A DNA stretch of 64,000 bases from CAWUEZ02 sp963921355 (GTDB lineage: Bacteria > Pseudomonadota > Alphaproteobacteria > Thalassobaculales > Thalassobaculaceae): contig OZ001190.1 in the NCBI GenBank assembly GCA_963921355.3, positions 2,604,001 through 2,668,000 on the forward strand, read 5' to 3'. How positions within the stretch are numbered: position 1 is the stretch's first letter; every line of letters begins with the position of its first letter. The notes under the pieces are model-generated. The model ran no database searches. It saw only the letters and a program-made list of their open reading frames with translations, and was not told the DNA's origin. Positions 33,940 through 43,570 of this stretch are shown in pieces. Position numbers and translations under genes: made by a program.

Positions 33940-35607
33940 ATGACAGAGCAAAATCTCAGCGCTTCAGGCGACGTCGCCCAGGACGTTCGGTCGGAACCGG
34001 AGGCACTCCGCATGGCGGCGCCGGCCGATCAGACGATTCTGCGGCTGTCCCGGCCATTCTGGTTGTTGGCGGGCATCAGCTTCCTGTGTCTGGTGTTGGG
34101 CGCGACCTACCTGATGCACGCGCAGAACCGGACCGCGATCCAGTCGTCGCAGATGCTGTTCTCGACGGTCGTGGAGAGCCGGCTGACCAGGCTGTCGGAA
34201 CTGGTCCTGGAGTACGGCTACTGGGACGAAGCCGTCGACAACCTCGTGGACGATGTCAACGAGGAGTAGATTGAGCTGAACTTCAGCGGGTACTTCTGCG
34301 AAAGCCTCGAGATCGACGCGGTGCATGTTCTCGACGGGAAGAACACCGTCGTCTTCAGCAGCGTGGACGGTGAACGCGTCGACGCCGATCCTCTGCAGCG
34401 GTACGAGACCGGTCTCGCGAGGCTCTTGGCCGACGCGCGCAACGTCGAGCCTGCCACGGCTCCGATCCCCGCCACGGGTTTCCTCCGGAAGGGTGGGACC
34501 TACTATCTCGTCTCGGCGATCCGCATGACCACCTACTTCGAGGTCGATGACAAGGAGATCGATCTCGGCACCGACCACGTGATGGTCTTTGCCGAGGCGC
34601 TGGACGCCGAGTTTCTGCCTGCGACGGCGGATGGCTACATGCTGCCCAACCTGGCGATCATCGGCCAACCGCAGGGATTGTGGATCGCCCGCCACGGGTT
34701 CGAGACCTATGGCGGTGGGGAACAGGCGTTCTTCGCCTGGGACCCGGACCTTCCGGGATCGGTGCTGCTGCCGAAGCTGATGCTGGGCCTGGGCGCGGTC
34801 TTCATCTTGATGCTGCTGGTTGCCCGGAACTTCGTGCGCCGGGCGGCGGACGTCGCCCAGTCGCTGGAGGACGCCAGACGGCAGGCCGAACGGGCCAATC
34901 GTGCGAAGTCCGAGTTCGTCCGCACCGTCACCCACGAAGTTCGGACCCCGGTCAACGCGATCCTCGGCTTCGCCCAGGTCCTTCAGCGCGAGATGTTCGG
35001 CCCCTTGGGCAGTCCGAAATACGCCGAGTACGCCGACGATATCGTCCAGGCCGGAGACTACATGCTCGACCTTGTGGGCGATCTTCTGGACCTGGAGAGG
35101 ATCGAGTCCGGCAAGGCGTCACTCTCCCCGGAGGTGATGGACGCCAACGAAGCCCTGGCCTCGGCCGTGAGCTATGTCGAACCGATGGCGACGGACAAGG
35201 GCTTGGTGCTCGCGCTCCAGCCGATGGAGGGGGTGGCCGAGATCCGGTCCGATCCGCGGGCTCTGCACCAGATTCTGCTCAACCTGCTCAGCAATGCGGT
35301 CAAGTTCACCCCACCCGGCGGTGAGGTCGCCTGCCGGACCTTTGCCAAGGGCAGCGATGCGATCGCGATCCAGGTCGCCGATACCGGTCCCGGCCTGAGT
35401 GCCGCCCAGATCGAAAAGGTCCTGCAGCCCTTTGGGCAGATCGACTCCGCCCAGGTCGACTTGGGGAAGGGCGGCAAAAAGCGTGGCAGCGGTCTCGGCC
35501 TGCCCATCGCCCGCAGGCTGACCGAGGCCCTCGGCGGCGTCTTTGACTTCGCAAGCATCCTTGGCCGCGGCACCACCGTGACCCTGATCCTGCCGGTGGA
35601 CCGCTGA
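33940..35607 (+). pseudogene. CHASE4-type sensor histidine kinase interrupted by an in-frame TAG
   Basis: One frame of 555 codons is broken only by TAG at 34267-34269. Before it: a cytoplasmic leader, membrane segment WLLAGISFLCLVLGATYLM, and the start of a CHASE4 sensor domain (LVLEYGYWDEAVDNLV). After it the same domain continues (IELNFSGYFCESLEIDAVHVLD), then membrane segment LMLGLGAVFILMLLVARNF, HisKA with THEVRTPVNAILGF and an ATPase domain with NLLSNAVKF, DTGPGL and GSGLGLPIA. CHASE4 proteins usually have tryptophan near this position, so a TGG-to-TAG change is the simplest reading. The part after the stop lacks a good start. An AT-rich 134-bp leader precedes it. Confidence 0.8.
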
Positions 35608-35632
35608 CCGGCCACGTTTGGTCGTGTGGGGC

Positions 35633-35754
35633 CCTTCGACACGCCCCGCGCAACCCCGGATTCAATCCGGGGCGGGGCTGCTCAGGGCGAGGTCGAATGA
35701 AAGAACCTCGTCCTGAGCAGGGCCCCGGACTTGATCCGGGGGCCGTGTCGAAGG
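35633..35754. repeat. Compound palindromic repeat between convergent genes, copy A
   Basis: Nested inverted repeats: outer arms CCTTCGACACG (35633-35643) and CGTGTCGAAGG (35744-35754), inner arms CTGCTCAGGGCGAGGT (35678-35693) and ACCTCGTCCTGAGCAG (35705-35720), plus two small palindromes, CCCCGGATTCAATCCGGGG (35654-35672) and CCCCGGACTTGATCCGGGG (35723-35741). It fills the gap between two gene ends. A homologous copy is at 55976-56110 and a relative at 45795-45911. It probably acts as a two-way terminator or mRNA-end stabiliser. Confidence 0.85.
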
Positions 35755-35758
35755 ACGT

Positions 35759-36646
35759 TCACTCCAACCCGGTGCCCTCGCGCAGGGTCAATTCCTTGTA
35801 GCGTGCCATCAGCCGTTCGGTGATTGGCCCAGGAACCGGGCCGCCGATCGGATGGCCGTCGATCGCCTTGACCGGCACCAGTTCGCCGACGGTGCCGCAG
35901 ATGAACACCTCGTCGGCGGTGACGAAATCGTACACCGACAGATCGGCTTCCCGCGGCCCCCAGCCTTCCTCGCGGGCCATGTCCAGCAGGATGCCCCGGG
36001 TAATGCCGACCACGATGAAGGTCGGATGCGGGGTCATGAGGACCCCGTCCTTGACGCAGAACAGCGTGGTCGAGTTGGTCTCGGCGACAAAGCCGCGATC
36101 ATCCAGCATGATCGCCTCGTCGGCGCCCTGCCGGTTGGCCTCGATGTTGGCGAGGATCTGGTTCAGCTGATTGGTGTGGTGGATCTTGGAGTCGATCACA
36201 TTCGGCGAGGCCCGGCGCAGGGTCGAGGTGATCAGTGTGATTCCGCTCTTATCGAAAATCGGCGGCTTGTGATCGACGAAGGCGACGATTGAGGCCGGCC
36301 CGAGGTTGAGCTTGGGGTTCATGCCGGTCATGCGCTTGCGGCCCCGGGTCACCTGCAGGCGCATGTGAAGGTCGGTGCGGAGCTCGTTCGCCCGGAACGT
36401 GTCGAGCACGATTGCCGCCATCTGCTGCTGGTCGACACCCGGGTCGATGTCGAGCATCACCAGCGCCTCGTAAAGCCGGCGGATATGGGCTTCCAGACGG
36501 AACACCTTGCCGTCGTAGAGCCGGATACCCTCATAAGCTCCGTCGCCGTGGCAGAACCCGCTGTCGTAGATCGAGATCACGGCCTCTGACTTCCGGACCA
36601 GCCGGCCGTTGACGTAGACGATCGTGTCGGTATCCGGCGCGTCCAT
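35759..36646 (-). CDS. Class IV aminotransferase (branched-chain/D-amino acid type)
   Basis: PLP-dependent fold type IV aminotransferase, 295 residues. Visible: VYVNGRLVRKSEAVISIYD, YEGIRLYDGKVFRLEAHIRRL, the Schiff-base lysine in VIDSKIHHTNQLNQ, the EA-N-S/T block FVAETNSTTLFCV and GITRGILLDMA. Family members act on branched-chain L-amino acids, D-alanine/D-glutamate or aminodeoxychorismate. Linkage to HyuB/HyuA, which can produce amino acids from hydantoins, favours an amino acid substrate from that route. The start has GGAGG at seven bases. It follows hyuB by 17 bases. Confidence 0.85.
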   Translation of the reverse strand: MDAPDTDTIVYVNGRLVRKSEAVISIYDSGFCHGDGAYEGIRLYDGKVFRLEAHIRRLYEALVMLDIDPGVDQQQMAAIVLDTFRANELRTDLHMRLQVTRGRKRMTGMNPKLNLGPASIVAFVDHKPPIFDKSGITLITSTLRRASPNVIDSKIHHTNQLNQILANIEANRQGADEAIMLDDRGFVAETNSTTLFCVKDGVLMTPHPTFIVVGITRGILLDMAREEGWGPREADLSVYDFVTADEVFICGTVGELVPVKAIDGHPIGGPVPGPITERLMARYKELTLREGTGLE

Positions 36647-36663
36647 GGTGCGGCCTCCTTCGG

Positions 36664-38307
36664 TCAGTCTGTGGTGTAGCCTTCGGTCCTGTCGCGTGCC
36701 CGATCGGCGGCGGACCGTTCGCCCGCGTCGCCGTATCCGCCGCCACCGGCGGTCTGCAGGCGGATGACGTCGCCCCGCGCCACCGCGAGGCCGGCGACCT
36801 TGGAATCCAGCGCGATCGTCTCGCCGTCGTCGGCGCGGGTCAGGGTGAGGCGGCCGGGCTGTCCCGGCTCCCCGCCCGCCAGGCCGTAGGGTCGGAACTT
36901 GAAGCGCTCCAGATTGGCGGCAAAGGTGCCGGCCGCCGCGTCCAGACGAAAGGCACGGGCCAGGCCAAGCCCGCCGCGCCTCCGACCTTCGCCCCCGCTG
37001 CCGGCCACCAGGGCGTATTCCTGGAACTGGATCGGCAGGCTGTTCTCCAGCATCTCCACCGGCGCGTTCGAGATGTTGTGCAGCCCACAGGAGAACGCGT
37101 TCGCGCCGTCTTCGTCCGGGTGACCGCCCCAGCCGCCGCATTCGAGGTCGAAATAGACCTGCCGGGCGCCGTCGCCATGGATGCAGTTGAGGGCGTAGGC
37201 GTAACTGACGCCGTAGTAGGCCGCCGGCACACTGCCAGGATTGGCTGCGTCGAAGGCCCCCATCACGGTGGTGACCACCCGGTGGCCGGTCGCCATCCGG
37301 TTGGCGACCGGAGCGGGTGACAGGCAATTGACCACGGTGCCCGGCGGTGCGGTGACCGTCACCGGCCGATAGCAGCCGGCATTGGCGGGGATGTCGCTGC
37401 CGAGCGCCATCATCACGCCGCACATCACAGCTGAATGGGACATCGCGAGCGTGCAGTTGACCGGACCCTTGGCCTGCGGGCTGGACCCTGTCAGATCGAC
37501 GGTCACGTCGTCGCCGGAAACCGTCAGCTCGACATGGATGCGCAGCGGGGTGTCACGATCGATCCCGTCGTCATCGACGAAGTCCTCGAACGCGTAACGG
37601 CCGTCGGGAACGTCCCGAATCATCGCCCGCATGGCGGCTTCCGACTGGTCCTGGATCCGGGTCATGGCGGTCTTCAGCGGCCCCGCACCGTAGCGTCGCC
37701 CGACCCGGCGCAGGCTGGCGGCCCCGGTTTCGAGGGCGGCGAGCTGGGACGCGAAATCGCCGCCGACATTGGCCGGTTCCCGGGTGTTGCGCAGCAGCAG
37801 CTTGACGACCGCCTCATTGCGCCGACCGCGCTCGGCGATCTTCAGGGGCGGAATCCGAAACCCCTCCTGGTGGATTTCGGTAGCACTCGGATCATAGGAC
37901 CCGGCCGCACCGCCGCCAACATCCAGGTGATGCACCAGGATCCCGGCGATCGCGATGCGCTCGCCGTCGAGAAAGACCGGTTTGAAGGTCTGGATGTCGG
38001 GCAGGTGCTGGCCGCCGGAATACGGGTCGTTGCAGATGATGATGTCGCCGTCTTCCCAGTCCGTGATCGGGATGTGGTTGGCCAGGATTTCCTCGAGACA
38101 GGCCGGCATCGAGTTCAGGTGCACCGGGATCGCCGTCGACTGGGCGACGGCACCCCCGTCGGCGTCGAAGACACAGGTCGAGTAGTCGAGGATGTCGCGG
38201 ACGACCGATGACCGGCTGGTGCGCCAGATGGTGACGCTCATCTCCTCCGCCGCCGCGACCAGGGCATTGCGGATGATCTCGACCTGGATCGGGTCCATCG
38301 CGGTCAT
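36664..38307 (-). CDS. hyuB: Hydantoinase B/oxoprolinase family protein
   Basis: Large HyuB-type subunit, 547 residues. Landmarks: PIQVEIIRNALVAAAEEM, WRTSRSSVVRDILDYS, NDPYSGGQHLPDI, the HHLDVGG motif and the C-terminal GGGGYGDAGER. With HyuA it forms an ATP-dependent amidohydrolase that opens N-methylhydantoin, 5-oxoproline or similar rings; the family also includes acetone carboxylase. The substrate cannot be fixed here. Its ATG overlaps the stop of hyuA (ATGA) and has GGAGGAGA directly before it. Confidence 0.9.
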   Translation of the reverse strand: MTAMDPIQVEIIRNALVAAAEEMSVTIWRTSRSSVVRDILDYSTCVFDADGGAVAQSTAIPVHLNSMPACLEEILANHIPITDWEDGDIIICNDPYSGGQHLPDIQTFKPVFLDGERIAIAGILVHHLDVGGGAAGSYDPSATEIHQEGFRIPPLKIAERGRRNEAVVKLLLRNTREPANVGGDFASQLAALETGAASLRRVGRRYGAGPLKTAMTRIQDQSEAAMRAMIRDVPDGRYAFEDFVDDDGIDRDTPLRIHVELTVSGDDVTVDLTGSSPQAKGPVNCTLAMSHSAVMCGVMMALGSDIPANAGCYRPVTVTAPPGTVVNCLSPAPVANRMATGHRVVTTVMGAFDAANPGSVPAAYYGVSYAYALNCIHGDGARQVYFDLECGGWGGHPDEDGANAFSCGLHNISNAPVEMLENSLPIQFQEYALVAGSGGEGRRRGGLGLARAFRLDAAAGTFAANLERFKFRPYGLAGGEPGQPGRLTLTRADDGETIALDSKVAGLAVARGDVIRLQTAGGGGYGDAGERSAADRARDRTEGYTTD

Positions 38308-40334
38308 TCTCCTCCCCCTTCGGCGATCAGGGCGCCGGACGGGTGCACGGTCAACCGCCAGCCGGGCGGGATCAGCAGCGTCGAATGGGCTTCCTCGACG
38401 ATCAGCGGACCGTCCCTTGACGTGCCCGCCGGCAGGGTGTCGCGATGCACGATGCCGGTTTCGAGCGCCGCGCCGGCGAGGTGCACGTCGCGGGCTGCCG
38501 GCGCTGGGTCGGTGTCCTGGGCTTTGAACGGCCGGTCGACCGGTTTGGTCAGCCGCCCGGTGGCGGCCATTCGGACGGTGACAATCTCCGGCATCACGTG
38601 CCGTTCGGCATGGGCGTACTGGCGGTCATGGGCATCGTGAAACCGCGCGACCGCCGCGGAAAGATCGCCGTCATAAGAAACCCCGATTTCATAGGCCTGG
38701 CCCGGATACCGCAGGTCGAGAACGACCGGATAACTTCGGTCCGTGGGCGCGATGCCGTCGCGGGCCAGCAGCGCCTCGCCATCGTCCCGCAGGCTCGCTA
38801 CCAGACGCTCGACCTCGGCGCTGGCGGCGGCATCCGCCGGCATCAGGTGGGATCGCGCCAGATCGTGGACCACGTCACTGAACAGCATGCCCCAGGCACT
38901 GAGCGTCCCGGGATCCCGGGGGAAGACAACCCGGGTCGCGCCGATTTCGGCCGCGGTATCGCAGGCGTGCAGACCGCCCGCCCCGCCGAACGAAATCAGC
39001 GTGAAATCCTTCGGATCCAGACCCTTCTCGAACAGGGACAGCCGGATCGCCGAGGCCATGTGCGTGGTGGCGATCGCGACAATCCCCTCGGCGGCCTGCG
39101 GCGGCGTCAGGCCCAACGGGCGGGCGATCCGGTCGCCGAGCGCACCGACGGCGGCCGGCACGTCGAGCGCCATGGCCCCGCCGAGAAAGAACGCCGGATC
39201 GATGCGGCCGAGGGCGGCGTTGGCATCGGTCACCGTCGGCGCGGTCCCGCCGCGGCGATAGCAGACCGGTCCCGGGACCGCGCCGGCGCTTTCCGGCCCG
39301 ACCAGCAGGCGACCGGTCGGGTCAACCTGGGCGATCGACCCGCCGCCCGCACCGATGGTGCGGATCTCGATCATCGGCAGACGGACCGGCAGGCCGTCGA
39401 CCTTGCCTTCGGTCACCAGTCGGATCGTGCCGCGGTCGACGATCGACACGTCGCAGGAGGTGCCGCCCATGTCGACCGCAACCAGATTCGGGATGTCGAG
39501 TGCTGCCGAGAGAACTTCGGCGGCCCGCGCTCCACCGGCCGGTCCCGACAGCAGCAGCCGGGCCGGCTGCTCGCCGGCGATCTCGGGAGTCGTCACACCG
39601 CCGTTCGACTGCACCAGGTAGACAGGCGCGGATACGCCGGTCGCCGACAATCGGTCCCTGAGCTGGGACAGGTACGTCTTCACCACCGGCATCAGAAGGG
39701 CGTTCAGGACGGTGGTCGACGCGCGCTCGAACTCGCGGATCTCGGGGCTGACCGCGTGGGAGCAGGAAACGAAAGCGTCGGGCATCTCTTCCTGGACGAT
39801 CTCGGCGGCCCGGCGCTCGTGGGCCGCGTTGGCGTAGGCGTGCAAGAAAACGATGGCGATCGCCTGCGCCCCGGCATCCGCCGCCGCGCGGGCCGCCGCG
39901 CGAACGTCGCCCTCGTCCAGCGGGCGTTCGACGGTGCCGTCGGCCCGCATCCGTTCGCTGGCCTCGAACCGGCGCGAGCGCGGTACCAGCAGCGCCCGCG
40001 GCTCGGCCTTGCTGGCATAGACCTGGGCGCGGAAGTGCCGGCCGATCTCGAGCACGTCGCGGAACCCGGCCGTCGTCAGCACCGCACCCCTTGGCAGTTT
40101 GCGCTCGAGCACGGCATTGGTGGCGATCGTCGTGCCGTGCAGGATGGCGCGGATGTCGTCGAGCGCGAATCCGATCCGGTCGCGCGCTTCCAGAATGCCT
40201 GTGATCAGGCCCTGGGACGGGTCGGCCGGGGTTGTCGGGGTCTTGTGGGCCGAGGCCACGCCCGTCGTTTCGTCCAGAATCTGCAAGTCGGTGAACGTGC
40301 CGCCGATGTCGACGGCGATCCGGATCGAAGCCAC
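38304..40334 (-). CDS. hyuA: Hydantoinase A/oxoprolinase family protein
   Basis: HyuA-type subunit, 676 residues, with an actin-like ATPase fold. The phosphate loop IAVDIGGTFTDLQ is at the very N-terminus, followed by LHGTTIATNAVLER, the second phosphate loop VAVDMGGTSCDVSIVD and GAGGGSIAQVD. It couples ATP hydrolysis to ring opening by HyuB. GTG at 40334 places the phosphate loop at the usual distance from the start; an upstream TTG would add an atypical leader. It is the first gene of a hyuA-hyuB-aminotransferase operon, divergent from an M20 amidohydrolase. Confidence 0.9.
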   Translation of the reverse strand: MASIRIAVDIGGTFTDLQILDETTGVASAHKTPTTPADPSQGLITGILEARDRIGFALDDIRAILHGTTIATNAVLERKLPRGAVLTTAGFRDVLEIGRHFRAQVYASKAEPRALLVPRSRRFEASERMRADGTVERPLDEGDVRAAARAAADAGAQAIAIVFLHAYANAAHERRAAEIVQEEMPDAFVSCSHAVSPEIREFERASTTVLNALLMPVVKTYLSQLRDRLSATGVSAPVYLVQSNGGVTTPEIAGEQPARLLLSGPAGGARAAEVLSAALDIPNLVAVDMGGTSCDVSIVDRGTIRLVTEGKVDGLPVRLPMIEIRTIGAGGGSIAQVDPTGRLLVGPESAGAVPGPVCYRRGGTAPTVTDANAALGRIDPAFFLGGAMALDVPAAVGALGDRIARPLGLTPPQAAEGIVAIATTHMASAIRLSLFEKGLDPKDFTLISFGGAGGLHACDTAAEIGATRVVFPRDPGTLSAWGMLFSDVVHDLARSHLMPADAAASAEVERLVASLRDDGEALLARDGIAPTDRSYPVVLDLRYPGQAYEIGVSYDGDLSAAVARFHDAHDRQYAHAERHVMPEIVTVRMAATGRLTKPVDRPFKAQDTDPAPAARDVHLAGAALETGIVHRDTLPAGTSRDGPLIVEEAHSTLLIPPGWRLTVHPSGALIAEGGGE

Positions 40335-40468
40335 GGGGAGACCAGTCTGCTGGGCAAAAGGAACCGGTATGACAGAGCCTCGGTCAGGTGCCGTCAAGCC
40401 ACGGACTTGCCCCGTTGCCGCTGACCGGGGAGCGGTCTACCTTCGGGCGCCCGCAGCCGGAGACCGCA

Positions 40469-41653
40469 ATGCCGATCGTCAATCGAATCGCCGAGTTCCA
40501 CGAGGAAATGACCGAGTGGCGCCGTGCCATGCACGCCCATCCGGAGACCGCTTTCGAGGAGGTCTGGACGTCGGACTATATCGCCGAGCGGCTGCGGGAG
40601 ATCGGCGTCGACCGGATCGAGCGCGGCATCGCCAAGACCGGCATCGTCGCCACCATCGCCGGAAATGGCGGCGCGGGCGGATCGATCGGCCTGCGCGCCG
40701 ATTTCGACGCTCTGGACATCACCGAGGCCACGGGCAAGTCCTGGGCCTCCACGATCGCCGGCAAGATGCACGCCTGTGGGCATGACGGGCACACCGCGAT
40801 GTTGCTCGGGGCAGCCAAGTACCTGGCCGAGACCCGGAACTTCGCCGGCGAGGTGGTGCTGATCTTCCAGCCCGCCGAGGAGAACGAAGGCGGTGGCCGG
40901 GTCATGGTCGAGGAAGGGCTGTTCGAGCGCTTCCCGGTCGACGCGGTCTACGGGATGCACAACCGACCTGGCCTCCCGATCGGCAAGATGTGCATGCGCT
41001 CGGGGCCGTCGATGGCGGGCTTCGACATCTTCGAGATCACCATTCACGGCTATGGCGGCCATGCCGCCCGCCCCCATACCACCGTCGACCCGATCATCGT
41101 GCAGGCTCAGATCGTCTCCGCCCTTCAAACCATCGCCAGCCGGTCGACCGACCCCCTCGACAGCGTCGTTGTGTCGGTCACCCAGGTCCATGGCGGCGAC
41201 ACCTGGAACGTGATTCCGGAGAAGGTCGTGCTGCGCGGCACGGTGCGGGCGTTCCGCACCGAGGTCCAGGACCGGACCGAAGCCAAGATGGCCCATCTGT
41301 GCCGTTCGATCGCCGATGCTTACGAGGCCCGGGTCGATGTGCGCTACGAGCGGCGCTATCCGCCGTTGCATAACGATGCCCACCACATAGAACTGTGCGC
41401 CGGCGTCGCCCGCGAGCTTGTCGGCGACGACAACCTGGATACCGAGCCCGCACCCGTCATGGGGTCGGAGGATTTCGCCTTCATGCTGGAGGAACGGCCC
41501 GGGGCCTATGTCAACCTGGGCAACGGCATCGGCGATGACGGCGGTGTCATGGTCCACAACCCGGGCTATGACTTCAATGACGCGGCCTTGCCGTACGGCG
41601 CCTCATTCTGGGCTCTGCTGATCGAGCGGATGCTGCCCCGAGAGGCGGCGTAG
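40469..41653 (+). CDS. M20-family amidohydrolase (HipO/IAA-amino acid hydrolase type)
   Basis: Zinc or manganese amidohydrolase, 394 residues. The M20D pattern is clear: WRRAMHAHPETAFEEVWTS, LRADFDALDI, the metal-binding MHACGHDGHTAM, FQPAEENEGGGRVM and the late MGSEDFAFML. Such enzymes cleave N-acyl amino acids. Divergent transcription from the hyuA operon suggests a joint pathway in which N-carbamoyl or N-acyl amino acids are processed. The start ATG at 40469 matches the family; the frame is open a little further upstream. Confidence 0.88.
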   Translation: MPIVNRIAEFHEEMTEWRRAMHAHPETAFEEVWTSDYIAERLREIGVDRIERGIAKTGIVATIAGNGGAGGSIGLRADFDALDITEATGKSWASTIAGKMHACGHDGHTAMLLGAAKYLAETRNFAGEVVLIFQPAEENEGGGRVMVEEGLFERFPVDAVYGMHNRPGLPIGKMCMRSGPSMAGFDIFEITIHGYGGHAARPHTTVDPIIVQAQIVSALQTIASRSTDPLDSVVVSVTQVHGGDTWNVIPEKVVLRGTVRAFRTEVQDRTEAKMAHLCRSIADAYEARVDVRYERRYPPLHNDAHHIELCAGVARELVGDDNLDTEPAPVMGSEDFAFMLEERPGAYVNLGNGIGDDGGVMVHNPGYDFNDAALPYGASFWALLIERMLPREAA

Positions 41654-41728
41654 AGCGGGCGGGAAGGGGCTCGGGCAGGACTGGCGATCAGTCCCCCGGA
41701 AATCAGTCCCGGGGATCAGCCCCCGGCC

Positions 41729-42052
41729 TCATCCCTGGGCCTTGGCCTCCTTGAACAGGTCCGTCGCCCGTCCCGCGATCCCCGTCAGGTCTGACACGTG
41801 GCCGGCCAGGGCGTTCTCGGTCTCGATCGCCTTGGTCACCTCCTGCAGTTCCACGATCAGTCCGGACAAGGCCGCTGTCCGCCCTTCGTAGGTCGAAATC
41901 GCGTGCCGCGCGATCAGCCGCAACACGTCCTTGTAGGACTGTTTCGCGGCGGCCTTCGCGTCGGCGCTCGCGTCTTGGGCTCTCGTCAGGGCCTCGAGGG
42001 CGGTCGACGCTCTTGTCAGCAGTTCGGCAATGTCCTCGTCACTGGTAGGCAT
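41729..42052 (-). CDS. Hypothetical helical protein, 107 residues
   Basis: I do not recognise it. The sequence is almost entirely alpha-helical with heptad-like alanine and leucine spacing (LTRASTALEALTRAQDASADAKAAAKQS, SGLIVELQEVTKAIETENALAG). It has no signal peptide or membrane segment. The start is firm: GGGGAGGA precedes the ATG by eight bases. It lies 33 bases behind the amber-interrupted lipoprotein gene and was probably expressed with it, so the two may be partners. Confidence 0.55.
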   Translation of the reverse strand: MPTSDEDIAELLTRASTALEALTRAQDASADAKAAAKQSYKDVLRLIARHAISTYEGRTAALSGLIVELQEVTKAIETENALAGHVSDLTGIAGRATDLFKEAKAQG

Positions 42053-42085
42053 ATCGGTTTCCTCCCCGTTCCAGAGTGCTCGGCG

Positions 42086-42931
42086 CTACCCGCGCGCCGC
42101 CTGATAGGCGATCCAATGGGCCTTCATCGATTCCGCGTGGGTCAGGATCTCGTTTGACAGCGAGACAAAGTCGACCGGCTGGTCTACCGCGGCTTCCAGG
42201 GTGGCAAGGCTCTTGTCCAGGGACCGCGTCAGCAACACGAACCGGTCCAGGCTGGCTTTGAACGTGGCGGCTGCTTCGAGGACACGTGCATGCTCGATCT
42301 GCCCTTCGGGCGTGCTGGTGTCCGCATCGATCCTGTCCTCTTCGAACATGACGGCCCGCAGCCGATAGTGGGCCGGCACATCATCGACGATGAACTTGAG
42401 CATCTTGCGGATGATCGGCGCCCCTTTCTTGACTGCGGACGTGAACTCCCCGGAAAGCCGAGCCTGCTCAAGCAGCGTCGCCAATTCCTTGCCGGCCTCA
42501 ATGATGACGTTGATTCCAGGGATGCTGCTGCCGGCGACCGAGGCGATCTGGGCTGCCGTGTTGCCGATCTTTCCGACCGCCCCTTTCACGTCGTCGACGC
42601 TTTCGCCCGCACTGAGAGCGGCCAGCGCCGCGTTGTAGTCGGCGATGACCTACCACGCCATGAGGCGGACGTCGGTCGCCGTCTGCTGCGCCTCGGCCGG
42701 CGGTACATACGTCAGGAGGATTGCGACCGGCGCCGGGGGGGCGGCTGTCGCGTCACGGCGGTCGGACTCAGCGCGTGCCGCGATGAAGTCCGTCGTCAGC
42801 GCTTCTCCCGACGCCCGGGCTTCATCGAAAGCCGACACATAGGCGTTCAGCGCTTCTCGCGGGATGGTGTCGCAGGCTGCGAGGACCAGGACCCCACACA
42901 CAATTGCCGACAATCGAAGAGCTTTTCCCAT
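42086..42931 (-). pseudogene. Lipoprotein gene interrupted by an in-frame TAG
   Basis: One frame of 281 codons is broken at codon 94 by TAG (42650-42652). The first part starts with a lipoprotein signal (LSAIVCGVLVLAAC, lipobox LAAC) and continues ALNAYVSAFDEARASGEAL to DVRLMAW. Directly after the TAG the same frame goes on VIADYNAALAALSAGESVDD, then a hydrophobic GNTAAQIASVAGSSIPGINV segment and a helical remainder. The start has GGGGAGG. A GTG at 42589 could restart the second part, but without the signal. I know no function; the continuous frame and codon use on both sides show it was one gene. Nonsense mutation, sequence error or readthrough are the options. Confidence 0.7.
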
Positions 42932-43138
42932 ACCAGCCTCCCCATGACCGCTTGGCCTTGTCCGGCTTCAACCTGTGAACCCGGAGTGGAGCCGCCCGTG
43001 GATAGGAATGCTGACCAAATGCCAGGTGGTATGCAACCTATTGGTGACAGGGACCTGCTGTTCGGGCGTGCGGATCCTCTCTCATCTTCCGTGTTCCCGG
43101 ATCAGGCACGGGAAGGGAAGAAAAGAAAGCCGAACTCC

Positions 43139-43570
43139 CTACACCCGGGCCAGCGCCTTGCGGCTCGCCAGAAGGATGCTGGTTTCCGAGTTCGAGATCC
43201 CGTCGATCTGACGGATCTCGCGCAGCAGGTGATCGAAGGCTTCCAGGCTCGGAACCTCGATCTCCACGACGATATCCCACCGGCCGTTGGTCGAGTGCAG
43301 GCCGTGGATCTCCGAGAATCCCCGCAACCGCCGGAATACCGCTTCGGCGGCACGGCCTTCGACTTCGATCATCATGATGGCGCGGACATCGGCGCCGGGC
43401 GCCTTGCCGAGCGCGATGGTGAAGCCCTGGATCGCCCCGCTCTCCAACAGCCGATCGATGCGGGCGCGCACGGTCGCCCGGGACACGCCGAGCCGGGGGG
43501 CGAGGCTTGAGACCGGAAGCCGCGCGTCGTTGCGCAGCAGAGCGATCAAGTCGCGGTCGATCTGGTCCAT
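43139..43570 (-). CDS. Lrp/AsnC-family transcriptional regulator
   Basis: A 143-residue feast/famine regulator. The N-terminal helix-turn-helix runs DQIDRDLIALLRNDARLPVSSLAPRLGVSRATVRARIDRL, and the C-terminal RAM effector domain holds AIMMIEVEGRAAEAVFRRL and HSTNGRWDIVVEIEV. It probably senses an amino acid. It is divergent from the arginase-ornithine cyclodeaminase genes with a 136-bp AT-rich region between, the classic layout of a regulator and its target, so arginine or ornithine is the likely signal. Confidence 0.9.
   Translation of the reverse strand: MDQIDRDLIALLRNDARLPVSSLAPRLGVSRATVRARIDRLLESGAIQGFTIALGKAPGADVRAIMMIEVEGRAAEAVFRRLRGFSEIHGLHSTNGRWDIVVEIEVPSLEAFDHLLREIRQIDGISNSETSILLASRKALARV

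Noticed and set aside
38445..40424. 659-codon open frame antisense to hyuA
   Set aside because: Low-complexity R/G/D-rich product and complete overlap with a clear HyuA coding region.
33940..42931. Recoding of TAG as an amino acid (for example pyrrolysine)
   Set aside because: TAG ends several normal genes in the window, no pyl genes are seen, and each interrupted gene is explained by one mutation or error.
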